The notes under the pieces are model-generated. The model had not been told where the DNA came from, made no database searches, and saw only the letters and a program-made list of their open reading frames with translations. Source: Azonexaceae bacterium (GTDB lineage Bacteria; Pseudomonadota; Gammaproteobacteria; Burkholderiales; Rhodocyclaceae). From it: a DNA stretch of 64,000 bases. The position numbers and the translations under genes are program-made. The stretch spans positions 1 through 64,000 of the forward strand of contig JAAXVL010000014.1 in NCBI GenBank assembly GCA_013335535.1, in the 5' to 3' direction. Shown here in pieces: positions 41,890 to 51,434 of this stretch; the stretch's first letter is position 1; each line of letters opens with the position of its first letter.

Positions 41890-44496
41890 TTGTCCCAGCC
41901 CGCCTCCTTAATTGCAACCTCCATTGATTCACGGAAATCGGCTTTCCGTTTTATTGGCTGGCTGATACTTGGTGTTCTTGTCCTAAACACCGTGATGATT
42001 TCGGTCAGCGTCGTCAATCTGCTGAATCACAAGAAACGCACGGTGGAACAGGTGGTTGGCATGACCGACAATCTGGCCGCCCTGCTCGAGCTGAATGTTG
42101 CCGACTCGGTTCGCCGCGTCGATCTAGGTCTTCTCGACATTGTTGACGCGCTGGAGGGCCGCCTGAAAGACGGGCATGTCGACGCCGATGAAATCGAACA
42201 AATGCTCAGACTGCATGAGCAGCGCCACCCGGCTGTCGACGCCTTCCGCGTCAGCAATCAGCAAGGCAAGGTCGTCTGGGGCAAAGGAATTACGCCAGAG
42301 GCGGCGATCACCTATACCGACCGCTCTTTTTTCACCGAGCATCAGCGCAAGCCGGGGCAAAATCTGATCATTTCCGAGCCATTCCTCGGACGTGTATCGA
42401 AAATATGGGTGGTTGCGCTAACCCGCTCGTTTCGTCATGCCGATGGCTCGTTCGCCGGTGTCGTCACTGCGGCGGTCAATCTCGAGCATTTTACCGGCGT
42501 GCTGTCTACCATCAAACTGGGCGACCATGGATCAGCACTCATCCGCCACGAGAACGCTGCCTTGCTGGCACACTATCCGGCGGTCGACGGGTCGGCGGGA
42601 CAAGCGGGAAACCAACAGATTTCTCCTGAATTCAAAGCGCAGCTTGATTCCGGAAAGGAAACCGGGATATTTCACACGGCAAATTCGCCGGATGGCGTCG
42701 TGCGAACCTTTACCTTTCACCGCGTTCCACAAACACCCTTTGTCGTCGCGGTAGGCATGGCGCAACAGGATTATCTCGATGACTGGAACATCGAGCTGCG
42801 CAATGCCACTTTGCTCATTCTCGGGTTCCTCTCGGCCACGGTACTTGGTGCCTGGCTGCTGCGACGCTACTGGCAGAAAATCCAGAATCAGACCCTGTTT
42901 CTGCATACGCTGATCGAAAGCGTTCCCGTCCCGCTCTTCTACAAGGACACGGCGGGGCGCTATCTGGGGTGCAATCGCGCGTTTGAGGATTCGCTGGGCA
43001 AATCGCGCGACGAAATCATTGGCAAATCCGTTTTTGACATGGCGCCGCCCGACATTGCCCAGCGTTACAAGGACAAGGATGACGAGCTGTTCAATCAGCC
43101 CGGCACCCAGACTTACGACTGGGTGACCGTCAAAGGCAGCGAGGCACGCAATGTCATTTTCCATAAAGCTACTTTCCGGCGCATTGACGGTGCGATCGCC
43201 GGGTTGATCGGTGCCATCACCGATGTCACCGAACTCAAGCAGGCCCATGCCGAGTTGCAGGCCCACCGCGACAATCTCGAGCAACTGGTAGCCGAGCGCA
43301 CGGCCGAGCTGCAGCAAACCAAGGAGGTAGCCGAAGCGGCCAGCCTGGCCAAGAGCACCTTCCTGGCCAACATGAGCCATGAACTGCGCACCCCGATGAA
43401 TGCCATTCTCGGCATGACCGGGCTGGCACTGCGCAAGGCCGAAGACCCCAAGCTGCAGAATCAGCTCGGCAAGATCGAGCTTGCTGCCAATCACCTGCTC
43501 AGCGTCATCAACGACATTCTCGACATCTCGAAAATCGAAGCCGAGCACATGCACCTTGAGCATATCGATTTCCGGATGGCGGAAGTACTCGACAATCTGC
43601 GCAGCCTTATTGGTCAACGAGCGGCAGACAAGGGACTGCTCCTGGAAATAGACTCGCCCCCGGAAATTGCCGACCTGTTGTTCAACGGCGACCCGTTTCG
43701 CCTTGGCCAGGTTTTGCTCAACCTATCGGCCAATGCCGTCAAATTCACCAGCCATGGCCGCATCGTCGTCCGCGTTCGGCTCTTGGAAAGCCGCGCAAAC
43801 ACTCTCGAAGTGCGCTTCGAGGTTAGCGATAGCGGCATAGGCATCGCGCCGGAAGATCAACAGCACGTTTTCAACACCTTCGAGCAAGCCGATGGCTCGA
43901 TGTCGCGAAAATACGGCGGGACCGGCCTCGGCCTGGCCATCAGCAAGCGTCTCGTCAAAATGATGGGCGGCGACATCGGCCTTGAAAGCGTGCCGGGTGT
44001 CGGTAGCACCTTCTGGTTCACGGCAAACCTGCAGCGGGTTTCGGCAGAGGTCCGGCCAGCGGTCACGCAATTCAGGTACTCGTCTGAATCCACGCTCAAG
44101 GAGCGCTTCTCGGGCACCCGGGTCCTGCTCGTCGAGGACGAACCGATCAACCAGGAAGTGTCGATGAGCCTGCTCGAAGAAGCAGGTCTGTCGGTCGATC
44201 TGGCGGAGGACGGAGAAATGGCGGTTGCGATGGCCCGCCGGACGCAATACGCGCTGATCCTGATGGACATGCAGATGCCGAAGATGAACGGAGTGGATGC
44301 GACGCGGGCGATCCGCACCTTGTCCGGCTATGAGGACACCCCCATTCTGGCGATTACCGCCAATGCTTTCGATGAAGACCGGCAAATTTGCATCGAAGCT
44401 GGCATGAACGATCACATCGGCAAACCGGTCGTCACCGAGCTGTTGTTCGACACCTTGCTCAAATGGCTGAGCAGCCACCCGTTTGCGTTGCGCTAG
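41890..44496 (+). CDS. Hybrid sensor histidine kinase with Cache, PAS and receiver domains
   Basis: 868 residues from a TTG at 41890; no ATG lies before the first membrane helix, and no clear ribosome-binding site is present. Order: transmembrane helix (about 20-42), periplasmic Cache-type sensor (45-290: [21 protein letters not shown]), second helix (about 302-322), PAS (about 335-455), coiled coil, HisKA with [18 protein letters not shown] (His about 497), HATPase ([30 protein letters not shown]), receiver ([25 protein letters not shown]). No output domain or partner regulator is adjacent. The ligand is unknown. Confidence 0.9.
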   Translation: MSQPASLIATSIDSRKSAFRFIGWLILGVLVLNTVMISVSVVNLLNHKKRTVEQVVGMTDNLAALLELNVADSVRRVDLGLLDIVDALEGRLKDGHVDADEIEQMLRLHEQRHPAVDAFRVSNQQGKVVWGKGITPEAAITYTDRSFFTEHQRKPGQNLIISEPFLGRVSKIWVVALTRSFRHADGSFAGVVTAAVNLEHFTGVLSTIKLGDHGSALIRHENAALLAHYPAVDGSAGQAGNQQISPEFKAQLDSGKETGIFHTANSPDGVVRTFTFHRVPQTPFVVAVGMAQQDYLDDWNIELRNATLLILGFLSATVLGAWLLRRYWQKIQNQTLFLHTLIESVPVPLFYKDTAGRYLGCNRAFEDSLGKSRDEIIGKSVFDMAPPDIAQRYKDKDDELFNQPGTQTYDWVTVKGSEARNVIFHKATFRRIDGAIAGLIGAITDVTELKQAHAELQAHRDNLEQLVAERTAELQQTKEVAEAASLAKSTFLANMSHELRTPMNAILGMTGLALRKAEDPKLQNQLGKIELAANHLLSVINDILDISKIEAEHMHLEHIDFRMAEVLDNLRSLIGQRAADKGLLLEIDSPPEIADLLFNGDPFRLGQVLLNLSANAVKFTSHGRIVVRVRLLESRANTLEVRFEVSDSGIGIAPEDQQHVFNTFEQADGSMSRKYGGTGLGLAISKRLVKMMGGDIGLESVPGVGSTFWFTANLQRVSAEVRPAVTQFRYSSESTLKERFSGTRVLLVEDEPINQEVSMSLLEEAGLSVDLAEDGEMAVAMARRTQYALILMDMQMPKMNGVDATRAIRTLSGYEDTPILAITANAFDEDRQICIEAGMNDHIGKPVVTELLFDTLLKWLSSHPFALR

Positions 44497-44522
44497 CAAA
44501 CCGCGATTCCACCGTCACCTGA

Positions 44523-44870
44523 ATGCCTCGCACCATGGAACAGACTCTTCCGGAAAACCACCCTGACATGATCAGGATCGTCCAAGCCGCCCATCGCGAC
44601 ATCGCCGCGAAGCCGCCGAAAGGCCAGGCCAACTCGCTGGCCAATGCGCTTGCCTCAGCCCTCGGCAACGCCCCCGGCAACGACGAAGACCTCGAGAACA
44701 TCGAGTTTCTGGTCTATGTCCTGTCGGTCAATCGTGCCTCCGGCGAGATTGACGACGATGCCTTCGAACGCTTGCTGCTGCGCATCGAGACACGACAAGG
44801 CCGGGCCGAACTGACCAGGCAATTCACCGAAGAACTTGAAGCCGAACACGGCTACGAGGACGAAGACTGA
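44523..44870 (+). CDS. Small acidic protein of unknown function
   Basis: 115 residues, or 111 if the ATG at 44535 is used. It is helical and Ala/Asp/Glu-rich, with NSLANALASALGNAPGND and an acidic end EAEHGYEDED. There is no signal peptide or membrane segment. It follows the hybrid kinase by 26 bases and could be in its transcript. I do not recognise the family. Confidence 0.6.
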   Translation: MPRTMEQTLPENHPDMIRIVQAAHRDIAAKPPKGQANSLANALASALGNAPGNDEDLENIEFLVYVLSVNRASGEIDDDAFERLLLRIETRQGRAELTRQFTEELEAEHGYEDED

Positions 44871-44997
44871 AATCTCCCGGAGAATCCCCGGCTACCGCGA
44901 CGGACAGACCGTTACACCTTGCTACACAAGGCTCGTCATCGCCAACCGCGACATGATCGTTAAGCAGACATAGCACCCCAAACCCTGCGGAGAAATC

Positions 44998-45285
44998 ATG
45001 ATCCACAACCCGAATACCGAATCCACCCTGTTCATCCAGTCACTCAAGGGCGCTGGCGTCGCCATCAGCAAAGAGCGTGAAGTCATTGAACGCCTCGAGG
45101 AAGCACGCGAATGGCACTACGCCTTCACCACGTTGATCAAGCAGGGCGACCGCATCGGCATTAATTTCATGGCCAACCCGGACATGAAATCGGCCGAATT
45201 ATCGGCTGAACTGCAGCGTGTCTTTGCCCAGTACCGCTTTTCCGACCAGACCGAATCCATTTTCGAAGCCCGGCTTCTGCACTGA
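44998..45285 (+). CDS. Small conserved-looking protein of unknown function
   Basis: 95 residues, with GGAGAAATC before the ATG. It is amphipathic and soluble, with IQSLKGAGVAISKEREVIERLEEAREWHYAF and RIGINFMANPDM; the end is QTESIFEARLLH. I see no known domain. The 127 bases before it hold no gene. It converges with the flavoprotein gene 33 bases away. Confidence 0.65.
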   Translation: MIHNPNTESTLFIQSLKGAGVAISKEREVIERLEEAREWHYAFTTLIKQGDRIGINFMANPDMKSAELSAELQRVFAQYRFSDQTESIFEARLLH

Positions 45286-45318
45286 TAGCGCCAGAACCGT
45301 TAGCAGGATTTTTGCCGG

Positions 45319-46578
45319 TCAGGGACGCAGGAAATCGCGGTACATGGCCTCGGCCCAGGCGCTGTCCTCGCCGGCCGGATTCGGCTCACGCACCTGCTTG
45401 ACCTGCTGCATCAGGAAACCATCGCCGCGCTGCCGGTAGCTGGTTTCGATGCGGGTATATTCGAGCGGCTCGACGCTGCTCACGACGTGGCAAACACTTT
45501 CCGGCAGCAACAACGGGTGCATCTTGCCGGTTGCGCTGGCCGCGATCTGTCGGGCAACGATGGCGCCCATGCGGTTGGCGACATGGCCGGTCTTCGGGTA
45601 ATGGCCGAATAGCGGTGAGGCCAGACCGGCTGCATCGCCAATGATGAAAACCCGCTCGTCCGCCACGCTGCGAAAATTGACGCCTCCCTGATCGGCCCAG
45701 CCGGTCGCCTTTCCTGCATCATCGCGACGAATCAGCCCGGCCGGCCAGAGCAGGTCAGCCGCTTCCTGCGGCGGAGAGAGCAAGGCTTCGTCGAAGCGGA
45801 TGTCGTCGACGTCGGTCATCACCGTCTTGCGCGCCAGATCGATCTGCCTGACTCTGGCGTGGTCGAGGTAGGTAATTTGCGCCTTGAAGCGCTCGAGCAA
45901 AATGGATTTGAAGGCCGGCATCAGCGGATTGGGATCGATGATGACCAGCTTGCCCGGAATCTTCTGCGTCTTGAGCCACCACGCAATCAGCATTGCCCGC
46001 TCGTAGGGCGCTGGTGGGCATCGGTAAGGCGCTGGCGGGATGGTCATCAGCAGGTCACCGCCTTTGAACCCGGCGAGGCGTTTCTTGAGCGCCGGCAGAT
46101 CGGCGGCGTTGAGCATGGCGCCGGAATGGCGCTGACGGAGCTCAGCCACGGCCTGCGGGTCGTTGACCTGCCAGGCAGCGTAGTTTTCGCGGATGCCGGG
46201 AGCCAGGACCAGCCAGTCGTAGGGCTGGCGACCGGAAGGCGTACTCACGGTGCGTTGGGCGCGATCGATACTGTCGACGCTGGCTTGCACGAAGTGGTAG
46301 CCCCAGCGGGCGGCGAGCGCGGTGTAGTCGTGCCGTTCGATGTTGCCGGCCCCCTGATCGACCAGCCAGCGATTGCTCAGGGCGAACGAGGTGAAGGCCG
46401 GCTGGCGGTCGACGAGCGTAACCTCAAGCTCCGGGGCCAGGCGGCGAAGATGACTGGCGGCCGACAAGCCCCCCCAGCCGCCGCCAACGATGACGACGCG
46501 CTCACCGGCGGCACGCAGGGGCCGAACCAGCGGTAACAGCCCTGCGGCGAGCAGAAACTGACGGCGACCGGCTTTCAT
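45319..46578 (-). CDS. Tat-exported flavocytochrome c sulfide dehydrogenase-like flavoprotein
   Basis: 419 residues. The N-terminus carries a twin-arginine signal (GRRQFLLAAGLLPL). The FAD-binding Rossmann motif is VVIVGGGWGGLSAA, with VFIIGDAAG near the C-terminus. PPAPYRCPPAPYERA and a later Cys in ESVCHVVSS sit where FCSD flavoproteins (FccB/SoxF) have their redox cysteines, so sulfide:cytochrome c or polysulfide chemistry is possible. No FccA-like cytochrome gene is adjacent. The ATG overlaps the MacB-like permease stop (ATGA), making it the last gene of an efflux operon. Confidence 0.83.
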   Translation of the reverse strand: MKAGRRQFLLAAGLLPLVRPLRAAGERVVIVGGGWGGLSAASHLRRLAPELEVTLVDRQPAFTSFALSNRWLVDQGAGNIERHDYTALAARWGYHFVQASVDSIDRAQRTVSTPSGRQPYDWLVLAPGIRENYAAWQVNDPQAVAELRQRHSGAMLNAADLPALKKRLAGFKGGDLLMTIPPAPYRCPPAPYERAMLIAWWLKTQKIPGKLVIIDPNPLMPAFKSILLERFKAQITYLDHARVRQIDLARKTVMTDVDDIRFDEALLSPPQEAADLLWPAGLIRRDDAGKATGWADQGGVNFRSVADERVFIIGDAAGLASPLFGHYPKTGHVANRMGAIVARQIAASATGKMHPLLLPESVCHVVSSVEPLEYTRIETSYRQRGDGFLMQQVKQVREPNPAGEDSAWAEAMYRDFLRP

Positions 46579-47795
46579 TGGTAGCGCAGTGCTTCGATCG
46601 GATCGAGCTGCGCCGCCTTCTGGGCCGGATACCAGCCGAAGAAGATGCCGACGCCAGCCGCGACGGCAAAGGCAATCAGCGCCGCACTGCCGGAAATGAC
46701 AATGACCATGCCGGTGAAGAGATTAATGCCGAGCGCAACGGCCAGGCCGATCAGAAGACCGAGCAGGCAACCGGCAAACGAGATCATCACGGCTTCGAGC
46801 AGGAACTGACTCAGGATGTCCTTCTGCCGGGCGCCGATGGCCATGCGGATGCCGATTTCACGGGTCCGCTCGGTCACCGAAACGAGCATGATGTTCATGA
46901 TCCCGATACCGCCGACGAGCAGCGAAATGGAAGCGATGGCACCGAGCAAAATCGACATCGTGCGCGTCGTTTCAGCCTCCGACTCAGCGGCTGCCGACAG
47001 GTTGCGCATGAAGAAATCATCGGGCGTGCCCTCGCGCAGGCGGTGGCGCTGGCGGAGCAGGCTGGTCACGTTGTCCATGACCTTGGGCATGCCTTCGGCG
47101 GAATCGGCCTGGACCATGATCATGCGCACCGAACCGAGGAAGGGCGTGCCGAACACCTTGCGCTGGGCCGTGGTGAGCGGAATGATCACAGTGTCGTCCT
47201 GGTCGCGGCCGTCGAGGTTCTGCCCCTTGCTGCCGAGCACGCCGATGACCAGGAAAGGGTTCTGCTGGATGCGCATGGTCTTGCCGACCGGGTCTTCGGC
47301 GCCGAACAGGTTTTCAGCCACGGTCTTGCCGATGATGGCGACCCGCGTCGACGAACGCACGTCGGAATCGCCAAAGCCGGCGCCATTGACGATGTTCCAC
47401 GCCCGCGCCTCGAGATAGGCCGGCGTCGTGCCGACCACCTGCGTACTCCAGTTCTGCGCGCCATAAACCAGCTGGCGCGAACCCTGGTGCGTCGGCGCGA
47501 CGTTGGCGACGCCGTCGAGTTCAGCCATCGCCTCGCCATCGGCCACATTGAGCGTCGGCCCGCCAGCCGAGCCACTACGCACGCCGGCCGTGGTGAAGGA
47601 GCCGGAAAGGACGATGAACAGGTTGGAACCCATGGTGCTGATCGTCTGCTGCACGGCGTACTGCGCGCCCTGCCCGATGGCCATCATGATGACCACGGCG
47701 CCGACGCCGATAACCATGCCGAGCATGGTCAGCGCCGTGCGCAGGCGGTTGGCGCCCATGGCCAGCCAGGCTTCGCCGAGCATGGCTTTCAGCAT
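46575..47795 (-). CDS. MacB-like ABC transporter permease
   Basis: 406 residues from the ATG at 47795 with GGGAG eight bases upstream; a GTG at 47810 is less likely because it lies in a dispersed repeat copy. FtsX/MacB fold: N-terminal helix (RLRTALTMLGMVIGVGAVVIMMAIG), a large periplasmic domain, and three C-terminal helices with IGIMNIMLVSVTERTREIGIRMAIGARQ and ending AAQLDPIEALRYQ. In E. coli MacB this part is fused to the ATPase; here they are separate genes. It works with MacA and TolC to expel peptides, lipids or macrolide-like compounds from the periplasm. Confidence 0.92.
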   Translation of the reverse strand: MLKAMLGEAWLAMGANRLRTALTMLGMVIGVGAVVIMMAIGQGAQYAVQQTISTMGSNLFIVLSGSFTTAGVRSGSAGGPTLNVADGEAMAELDGVANVAPTHQGSRQLVYGAQNWSTQVVGTTPAYLEARAWNIVNGAGFGDSDVRSSTRVAIIGKTVAENLFGAEDPVGKTMRIQQNPFLVIGVLGSKGQNLDGRDQDDTVIIPLTTAQRKVFGTPFLGSVRMIMVQADSAEGMPKVMDNVTSLLRQRHRLREGTPDDFFMRNLSAAAESEAETTRTMSILLGAIASISLLVGGIGIMNIMLVSVTERTREIGIRMAIGARQKDILSQFLLEAVMISFAGCLLGLLIGLAVALGINLFTGMVIVISGSAALIAFAVAAGVGIFFGWYPAQKAAQLDPIEALRYQ

Positions 47796-47806
47796 GGCAG
47801 CGACTC

Positions 47807-47843
47807 CCACGGTGAACCGGAAAAAACGGCCAAAATTGAAATG
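47807..47843 (+). repeat. Dispersed repeat, full copy
   Basis: CCACGGTGAACCGGAAA (one mismatch to the core), AAAC, then GGCCAAAATTGAAATG. It fills most of the gap between the ATPase stop and the permease start inside an operon. Confidence 0.85.
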
Positions 47844-47850
47844 TTCGCGC

Positions 47851-48552
47851 TCATGCCGGTGCGTGCTCCGTCAAATGATCGCTGATGATCTGGCCGTCGA
47901 GGAACTTGACCTGCCGCTTGGCGTGGGCCGCGATGTCGGGTTCGTGCGTGACGAGCACGATGGTGATGCCCTCGGCGTTGAGTTCGCCAAACAGGCGCAT
48001 GATTTCCTCGCTGGTATGGCTGTCGAGATTGCCGGTCGGCTCGTCGGCGAGGATCAGGCGCGGCGAATTGACGAGCGCCCGGGCAATCGCCACGCGCTGC
48101 TGCTGACCGCCGGAAATGCGGCTGGGCAGCGACTCGGCGTACTGGCCGAGGCCGACCTTGCCGAGCAGCTCGCGCGCCCGGGCCTGCCGCGTTTCCTTGT
48201 CGACGCCGGCATAAACCAGCGGCAAGGCAACGTTGTCCTGCAGGCTCATGCGCGGCAGCAGGTTAAAGCCCTGGAAAACGAAACCCAGCGTCCGGTTGCG
48301 CAGGATGGCCAGAGCATCCTTGTCCATGTGTGCAACGTTGTTGCCGGCCAGGAAATAATCGCCCATGGTCGGCGTATCGAGGCAGCCGAGCAGGTTCATG
48401 AAGGTCGACTTGCCCGAGCCCGAAGGCCCCATGATGGCGATGTACTCGCCCGGCTGGATGTCGAGATCGACGCCCTTGAGTGCCGGAAACAAACCTGCCG
48501 CCGTTGCATAGGATTTGCCCAGGCCGACAACCCGGATGACCGACTCCGTCAT
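47851..48552 (-). CDS. MacB/LolD-type ABC transporter ATP-binding protein
   Basis: 233 residues. Walker [10 protein letters not shown], signature [15 protein letters not shown], Walker [13 protein letters not shown], switch LVTHEPDIA. It has the MacB/LolD family tract [17 protein letters not shown]. It powers the permease encoded 55 bases downstream. Its ATG shares a base with the macA stop. Confidence 0.93.
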   Translation of the reverse strand: MTESVIRVVGLGKSYATAAGLFPALKGVDLDIQPGEYIAIMGPSGSGKSTFMNLLGCLDTPTMGDYFLAGNNVAHMDKDALAILRNRTLGFVFQGFNLLPRMSLQDNVALPLVYAGVDKETRQARARELLGKVGLGQYAESLPSRISGGQQQRVAIARALVNSPRLILADEPTGNLDSHTSEEIMRLFGELNAEGITIVLVTHEPDIAAHAKRQVKFLDGQIISDHLTEHAPA

Positions 48553-49778
48553 CAGAACATCCGCATGCCGACGCTGGACGGCTTGCCGCTCTGGCCGCCG
48601 CCGTTCTCGCCGGTAACGATGCGGTCACCTTCCTTCAGTTCGCCACCGAGGATTTCGGTGTTGCGGTTATCGGTAATGCCGAGCTGGACGCTGACCGGCT
48701 TGATTTCGTCGCCCGTCAGCACATAAACCGTGCCGCTCTGGCCATCGCGTTTCTTGCCCTTACCCGGGCCTTTCGGTGCGCCACCCTCAGCTCCGGAAGC
48801 CGGTGCCGCGGTTGATGCCGGCTTCTGCCCGTTTTCTGCTTTCTTGTCGGGGGCATCAGCCGGCTTGAAACGCAGCGCCGCATTCGGCACGAGCAGCACG
48901 CCCTCGCGCTTCTGCACGCCGATATTGACGTAGGCCGTCATGCCCGGCAGCAGGAGATGCTCGGGATTATCGACGTTGATGCGGACGTTGTAGGTCACGA
49001 CATTCTGCTGGTTGGTCGGGTTCAGGCGAATCTGCTGCACCTCGCCCATGAAACTCCGGCTCGGGAAGGCATCGACGGTGAAACGCGCCTTCTGCCCTTC
49101 GCGGATGTTGCCGATATCGGCCTCGGCGAAGCTCGTGTCGATGCGCATTTCCGACAAGTCCTGGGCGATCTTGATCAGCGTCGGCGTCTGGAAGCTGGCT
49201 GCCACCGTCTGGCCCAGGTCGACCACGCGGTCGATGACCACACCATCAACCGGCGAGCGGATCACCGTGAAATTGAGGTTGGCGCGGTCGCGCTCGTTCT
49301 GCGCCCGGGTCAGTGCCAGCTGCGCCCGAGCCGACTTGAGCACCTGGGTGGACTGGTCGTATTCCTGTTTCGAGACGTACTCCTGGGCGAGCAATGACTT
49401 CATGCGCGCCTCATTGGCCTGCGCCAGATCCAGCGATGCCTGGGCGCTGACCACGCTCGCCGCGCTCTGCCGCTCAGCGGCCGAGACCAGCGCATCGTCA
49501 AGTTCAAGCATGACCTGGCCCTTCGTCACCTTGTCGTTGAAATCGACATAGAGCTTGCGCACGGTACCCGACACCTGCGTACCGACGCTGATCAGCACGA
49601 CCGGATTGAGCGTGCCGTTGGCCGACACCGTCTGCGTCACGTCCCCCTTGTCGACCGTCGCCAGCTTGTAGCGGGTTTGCGGGTTCTGCGCCTCACGCTG
49701 CTTGCTGTACCAGACGCCGCCGCCGATCAGGCTGGCGGCTACGGTCACGCCGATCAGAATCTTGCCGATATGTTTCAT
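48552..49778 (-). CDS. macA: MacA-type periplasmic adaptor protein
   Basis: 408 residues with an N-terminal membrane anchor (about 5-25). Adaptor features: GTLNPVVLISVGTQVSGTVRKL, long coiled-coil hairpin with Ala/Gln-rich helices (about 95-150), SPVDGVVIDRVVDLGQTVAASF. An unusual low-complexity insert rich in Ala, Gly, Pro and Lys (about 310-350, APASGAEGGAPKGPGKGKK) lies before the membrane-proximal domain. It connects the MacB-like permease to TolC. Confidence 0.92.
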   Translation of the reverse strand: MKHIGKILIGVTVAASLIGGGVWYSKQREAQNPQTRYKLATVDKGDVTQTVSANGTLNPVVLISVGTQVSGTVRKLYVDFNDKVTKGQVMLELDDALVSAAERQSAASVVSAQASLDLAQANEARMKSLLAQEYVSKQEYDQSTQVLKSARAQLALTRAQNERDRANLNFTVIRSPVDGVVIDRVVDLGQTVAASFQTPTLIKIAQDLSEMRIDTSFAEADIGNIREGQKARFTVDAFPSRSFMGEVQQIRLNPTNQQNVVTYNVRINVDNPEHLLLPGMTAYVNIGVQKREGVLLVPNAALRFKPADAPDKKAENGQKPASTAAPASGAEGGAPKGPGKGKKRDGQSGTVYVLTGDEIKPVSVQLGITDNRNTEILGGELKEGDRIVTGENGGGQSGKPSSVGMRMF

Positions 49779-51160
49779 GGTCTTCCTTCCGCTGCCGCTT
49801 GCAGCAGCGTGTAATCCAGCGCACCCATCGATTGGGCCAATGTGGCGCGATAAACATTCCAGTCGAGCTGCGCCTGAATGCGCTGCAACCGGGCGCTGGC
49901 CAACGCGCTCTGCGCCGACAACAGATCAAGCACGGTGCCGACGCCGGCCTTGTAGCGGCCAAGCGCGACGCGCTCCGACTGCTCGGCGCTGGCCACCAGA
50001 TCAGCCGACGTTTTCAAGCTTTGCGTCGCCGTCGTCAGGCTCTGGTAGGCCCGCCAGACATCCAGCGCGATCTGGTTCTTGATGCGGTCGCGCTGGGCGG
50101 CACGCACATCGGCCTGAGCCGCGGCCGAACGCACACGGTAAGTCGTGTCGAAGCCGGTAAAGATCGGCACATTGAGCGTCAGGCCGATGCTGCCGCCCTG
50201 CGTGGTCACCCCGGCCGTGTTCTGCCAGCTCGGTCCGGCCGCCAACGACACGGTCGGCCGGCCCTGGGCACGGGCAATGTCGACGCTGGCCTCGGCCGCC
50301 TTGAGCTGTGCCTCGGCCGCTTTGAGGTCGGGTCGCCGCGCCTGCGCCTCGGCGATCATGGCGTCGACTTCCTTCTGAAAAGCCAGCTCAGCCGGCAAAA
50401 CAGGCAGGTCGGCCAGAACAATTTTTTGCTGAGCCTCGAAACCGAGGGCGTTGGCCAGCGCACCGAGCGCATTGCGCGCATCACCCTCGGCCCGGATGCG
50501 ATTGAGCGTTGCCTGCGACAACGCCGTCTGCGCCTGCAGACGATCCGCCGGCGTCGCCACACCGACGTTGTAGCGCGCATCGGCCGCCTGGAAACTCTCG
50601 CGCGCGGCACGCTCGGCCTCGTTCGCCGAAATGACCGCCGCCTGCGCCGCCTGCGCCGAGTAGTAGGTCTGCAACGCGGCAAGGAAAAGCGACTGCACCG
50701 TCGCATCCTGCGTCGCAGCGGCGGCATTGAGCAATTGCTGTGCATTGTCGACGCTGGCTGAACGTTGCCCGAAATCGAGCAGCAACCAGGACAGCGTCAG
50801 CGCCGCTGAGCGTCGGTTATACGAACCGTCGTCGAGCATGAAACGCGTTGCGCTGGCGCTGCCATCCAGATTTGGCAACCAGCCGGCCCTGGCAACACCA
50901 ACCAGTGCTGCCTGCACCCGCGCCGACGCCCACACTTCGCGCGTCTGCGGGTGATTGCACAAGGCCAGATCGACGGCATCAATGGCCGTCAAGGCCGTTG
51001 CTGGCAGAGCCGTCGCGCAGGGCGCCTCGCCCACCCGGGCCGCCAGGCTCGGCGACACCTTGAGCGGCGCCATGGCGTCCGTGCCGAACGGATCGGCCAG
51101 ACCGGCAGCCCACGCAGGGAATGCCACGGTCAACAGGAAAAAACAGGGTAAAAATCGCAT
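49775..51160 (-). CDS. tolC: TolC-type outer-membrane efflux protein
   Basis: 461 residues. The signal peptide (MRFLPCFFLLTVAFPAWA) is encoded by a variant of the dispersed repeat. It has two OEP repeats: VDLALCNHPQTREVWASARVQA and PTVSLAAGPSWQN with LNVPIFTGFDTTYRVRSA. It is the first gene of the tolC-macA-ATPase-permease-flavoprotein operon and overlaps macA by four bases. The 274 bases upstream to pyrD contain no gene. Confidence 0.92.
   Translation of the reverse strand: MRFLPCFFLLTVAFPAWAAGLADPFGTDAMAPLKVSPSLAARVGEAPCATALPATALTAIDAVDLALCNHPQTREVWASARVQAALVGVARAGWLPNLDGSASATRFMLDDGSYNRRSAALTLSWLLLDFGQRSASVDNAQQLLNAAAATQDATVQSLFLAALQTYYSAQAAQAAVISANEAERAARESFQAADARYNVGVATPADRLQAQTALSQATLNRIRAEGDARNALGALANALGFEAQQKIVLADLPVLPAELAFQKEVDAMIAEAQARRPDLKAAEAQLKAAEASVDIARAQGRPTVSLAAGPSWQNTAGVTTQGGSIGLTLNVPIFTGFDTTYRVRSAAAQADVRAAQRDRIKNQIALDVWRAYQSLTTATQSLKTSADLVASAEQSERVALGRYKAGVGTVLDLLSAQSALASARLQRIQAQLDWNVYRATLAQSMGALDYTLLQAAAEGRP
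51124..51160 (+). repeat. Degenerate dispersed repeat copy encoding the TolC signal peptide
   Basis: CCACGGTCAACAGGAAA (one mismatch), then AAACAGGGTAAAAATCGCAT, retaining the two A/T-rich blocks. On the minus strand its complement is the start codon and first twelve codons of tolC. Confidence 0.6.
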
Positions 51161-51417
51161 GGGCAGAAGTTTAGCCTCGCCGAAAGAAATAAGTCGTTTC
51201 CGATTGTTTCAGAATTCGTATCGGAGCGATTATCGCAGCGGGGGACTGGGGCTGGGGTGGGCACAGATCAAGAAACACAGTCCTCAACTGGCGGCAACCG
51301 GCTTTCTCTGGTTTTGTATTCCGTTTTGCTGGCGGGCGGCACCCCAAGCCTGAGAAAGCCCCCCACATTCAGCACGGAAAACCAGCCTTCAGAAACATAG
51401 AACCCCCCGCAATACGG

Positions 51418-51423
51418 TAAAAT
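51418..51423 (+). promoter_or_regulatory. -10 element candidate of pyrD, short leader
   Basis: TAAAAT ends twelve bases before the pyrD ATG. The -35 region is poor (ACATAG at 17-base spacing), and no Shine-Dalgarno sequence lies before the ATG. Confidence 0.4.
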
Positions 51424-51434
51424 CCTGCCCCACT

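Noticed and set aside
41868..41890. TTCCGGTTG resembling the reverse repeat before the hybrid kinase
   Set aside because: The match stops after nine bases and is followed by TATCG instead of ACCGTGG.
46578..47885. 435-codon plus-strand frame opposite the MacB-like permease
   Set aside because: His/Asp/Arg-rich shadow of a real gene; no start signal and no domain.
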